From: Nocardia anaemiae NBRC 100462
Lineage (GTDB): Bacteria; Actinomycetota; Actinomycetes; Mycobacteriales; Mycobacteriaceae
DNA length: 64,000 bases
Assembly: GCF_001612725.1 (NCBI RefSeq)
Contig: NZ_BDAZ01000025.1
Span: 62,001-126,000 of the forward strand
Direction: 5' to 3'
Position 1 is the first letter of the stretch. Every line of letters begins with the position of its first letter. Under the pieces are notes generated by a model. The model had not been told where the DNA came from, did no database searches, and worked only from the letters and a program-made list of their open reading frames with translations. The position numbers and the translations under genes are program-made. Below, piece after piece: positions 63,350-64,000 of this stretch.

Positions 63350-63350
63350 C

Positions 63351-64000
63351 TCAGCGTTCGACGCTGTCACCCCAGGCCACGGCCCGCGCGTAGGCGGCGG
63401 CGAACCACGGTTCCTTCACGTCCAGATACGCCAGCGTCGCCGCCTCGCCGGTCAGTCCGGCCGCCTTGGCCTCACCCTCGCGCTTTACTTCCAGATACTC
63501 CGCACGCACGGTCGCATCGGCAATCAGCCAGTCCCGGAACAGCAATGCGAACTCCTGCCCGGGCGAACCCGCCGCTCGGATATGCACGTTCGCCAACCGC
63601 CCCGGATCGGCACTCTGGTGAAACCGCTTGGCCCACAGTGCCGTATCGCTGCCCGCCGGATCCGCCGCCGTCGGCTTCGGATTATCGCCGGTGATATCGG
63701 GCCGCACCGGAAAACCCGCCGCCCCCAACGCATCTCGCAGTCCATCGGCGGCCGCCAGGTCCGCGACGGTGATCTGCACGTCGATCACATCCTTGGCGGG
63801 CAATCCCGGCACCGCGGTGGAGCCGATATGGTCGATCCGCGATGCCGCCGCACCACATGCCACCCACAGCCGGGCGATGAGCCGCTGCGCCTGCGTCGCC
63901 CACTCCGGGTTCGCTGGAACCACCCGCAGTTCCTTGCGCCGCGCCGGTGTCGCGGTGCGCAGGTTCTGCTCGAACGGCACCAGCCGTTGCGCCCACAACT
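63351..64000 (-). CDS. coaE: Dephospho-CoA kinase, C-terminal GrpB-type part (partial)
   Basis: Only the last 216 residues are in the window; the N-terminal kinase domain lies beyond the edge. The visible part is the GrpB/UPF0157 domain: RIDHIGSTAVPGLPAKDVID, LHRFHQ-like KRFHQSADPGRLANVHI and LFRDWLIADATVRAEYLEVK. In mycolic actinomycetes CoaE carries this fused C-terminal domain, which helps folding of the kinase. The position next to DUF402 and uvrB agrees with M. tuberculosis Rv1631. It ends 2 bp from the stop of the convergent DUF402 gene. Confidence 0.88.
   Translation of the reverse strand, partial: LWAQRLVPFEQNLRTATPARRKELRVVPANPEWATQAQRLIARLWVACGAAASRIDHIGSTAVPGLPAKDVIDVQITVADLAAADGLRDALGAAGFPVRPDITGDNPKPTAADPAGSDTALWAKRFHQSADPGRLANVHIRAAGSPGQEFALLFRDWLIADATVRAEYLEVKREGEAKAAGLTGEAATLAYLDVKEPWFAAAYARAVAWGDSVER

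Overview
The window is GC-rich chromosomal DNA of a mycolic-acid actinomycete, most likely a Nocardia. The evidence is an antigen-85-type mycolyltransferase, an ESX-type EspG/WXG pair, a complete Roadblock/DUF742 conservon, an XRE(DUF5753)/DUF397 pair, frequent GTG and TTG starts, and a gene order that matches (inverted) the M. tuberculosis Rv1631-Rv1650 segment. That shared backbone runs, from the right, coaE, DUF402, uvrB, usp (Rv1636-like), uvrA, infC-rpmI-rplT-trmH, pheS-pheT. Other genes are inserted between these blocks.

Layout. 0-2.3 kb: sugar kinase, IclR regulator and RidA, coupled as one operon. 2.4-5.7 kb: ppc and a VOC protein on the minus strand. 5.8-10.7 kb: a decayed acetyltransferase, then a four-gene conservon whose sensor kinase carries a long Asn/Gly/Ala/Pro/Val repeat tail. 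11-20 kb: envelope and secretion genes (DUF3558 lipoprotein, XRE/DUF397 pair, Ag85-like esterase, DUF427, hydrolase, two unknown proteins, EspG and a WXG substrate). 20-28.7 kb: a frameshifted DUF5984-like remnant, LysR/SDR pair, pheS-pheT, and an MFS pump with its TetR regulator. 28.7-35.2 kb is the accessory part: two different tandem-repeat arrays with units of about 84 and 87 bp, cysteine dioxygenase and rhodanese, a hemerythrin protein, decayed TrmH and hemerythrin genes, and an AT-richer trio of overlapping small genes that looks like a toxin-tip/immunity remnant. 35.3-38.3 kb: translation operon infC-rpmI-rplT-trmH with a rare ATC start for infC and a structured leader. 38.3-41.5 kb: TetR with three phased operators, FAD monooxygenase, hydrolase. 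41.6-47.5 kb: uvrA, glycogen-debranching-type enzyme, small proteins. 47.8-51.1 kb: a DevR/DevS-like two-component pair split by an S30AE-C protein. 51-59 kb: lone ketosynthase, PAS-GGDEF cyclase, HelD-type RNA polymerase recycling ATPase, universal stress protein, DoxX, AraC/VOC pair. 59.6-64 kb: uvrB, two tandem DUF402 proteins, and the 3' end of coaE.

Repeats and regulation. Three dispersed copies of a 49-bp palindromic element sit in gene-to-gene junctions. Three copies of a MIRU-like linker join or precede genes. Several dyad-symmetric operators lie at regulator promoters. Four pseudogenes or gene fragments are visible. No tRNA, rRNA, CRISPR array or intact insertion sequence was recognised. 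All assignments come from reading the sequence; no database search was made.
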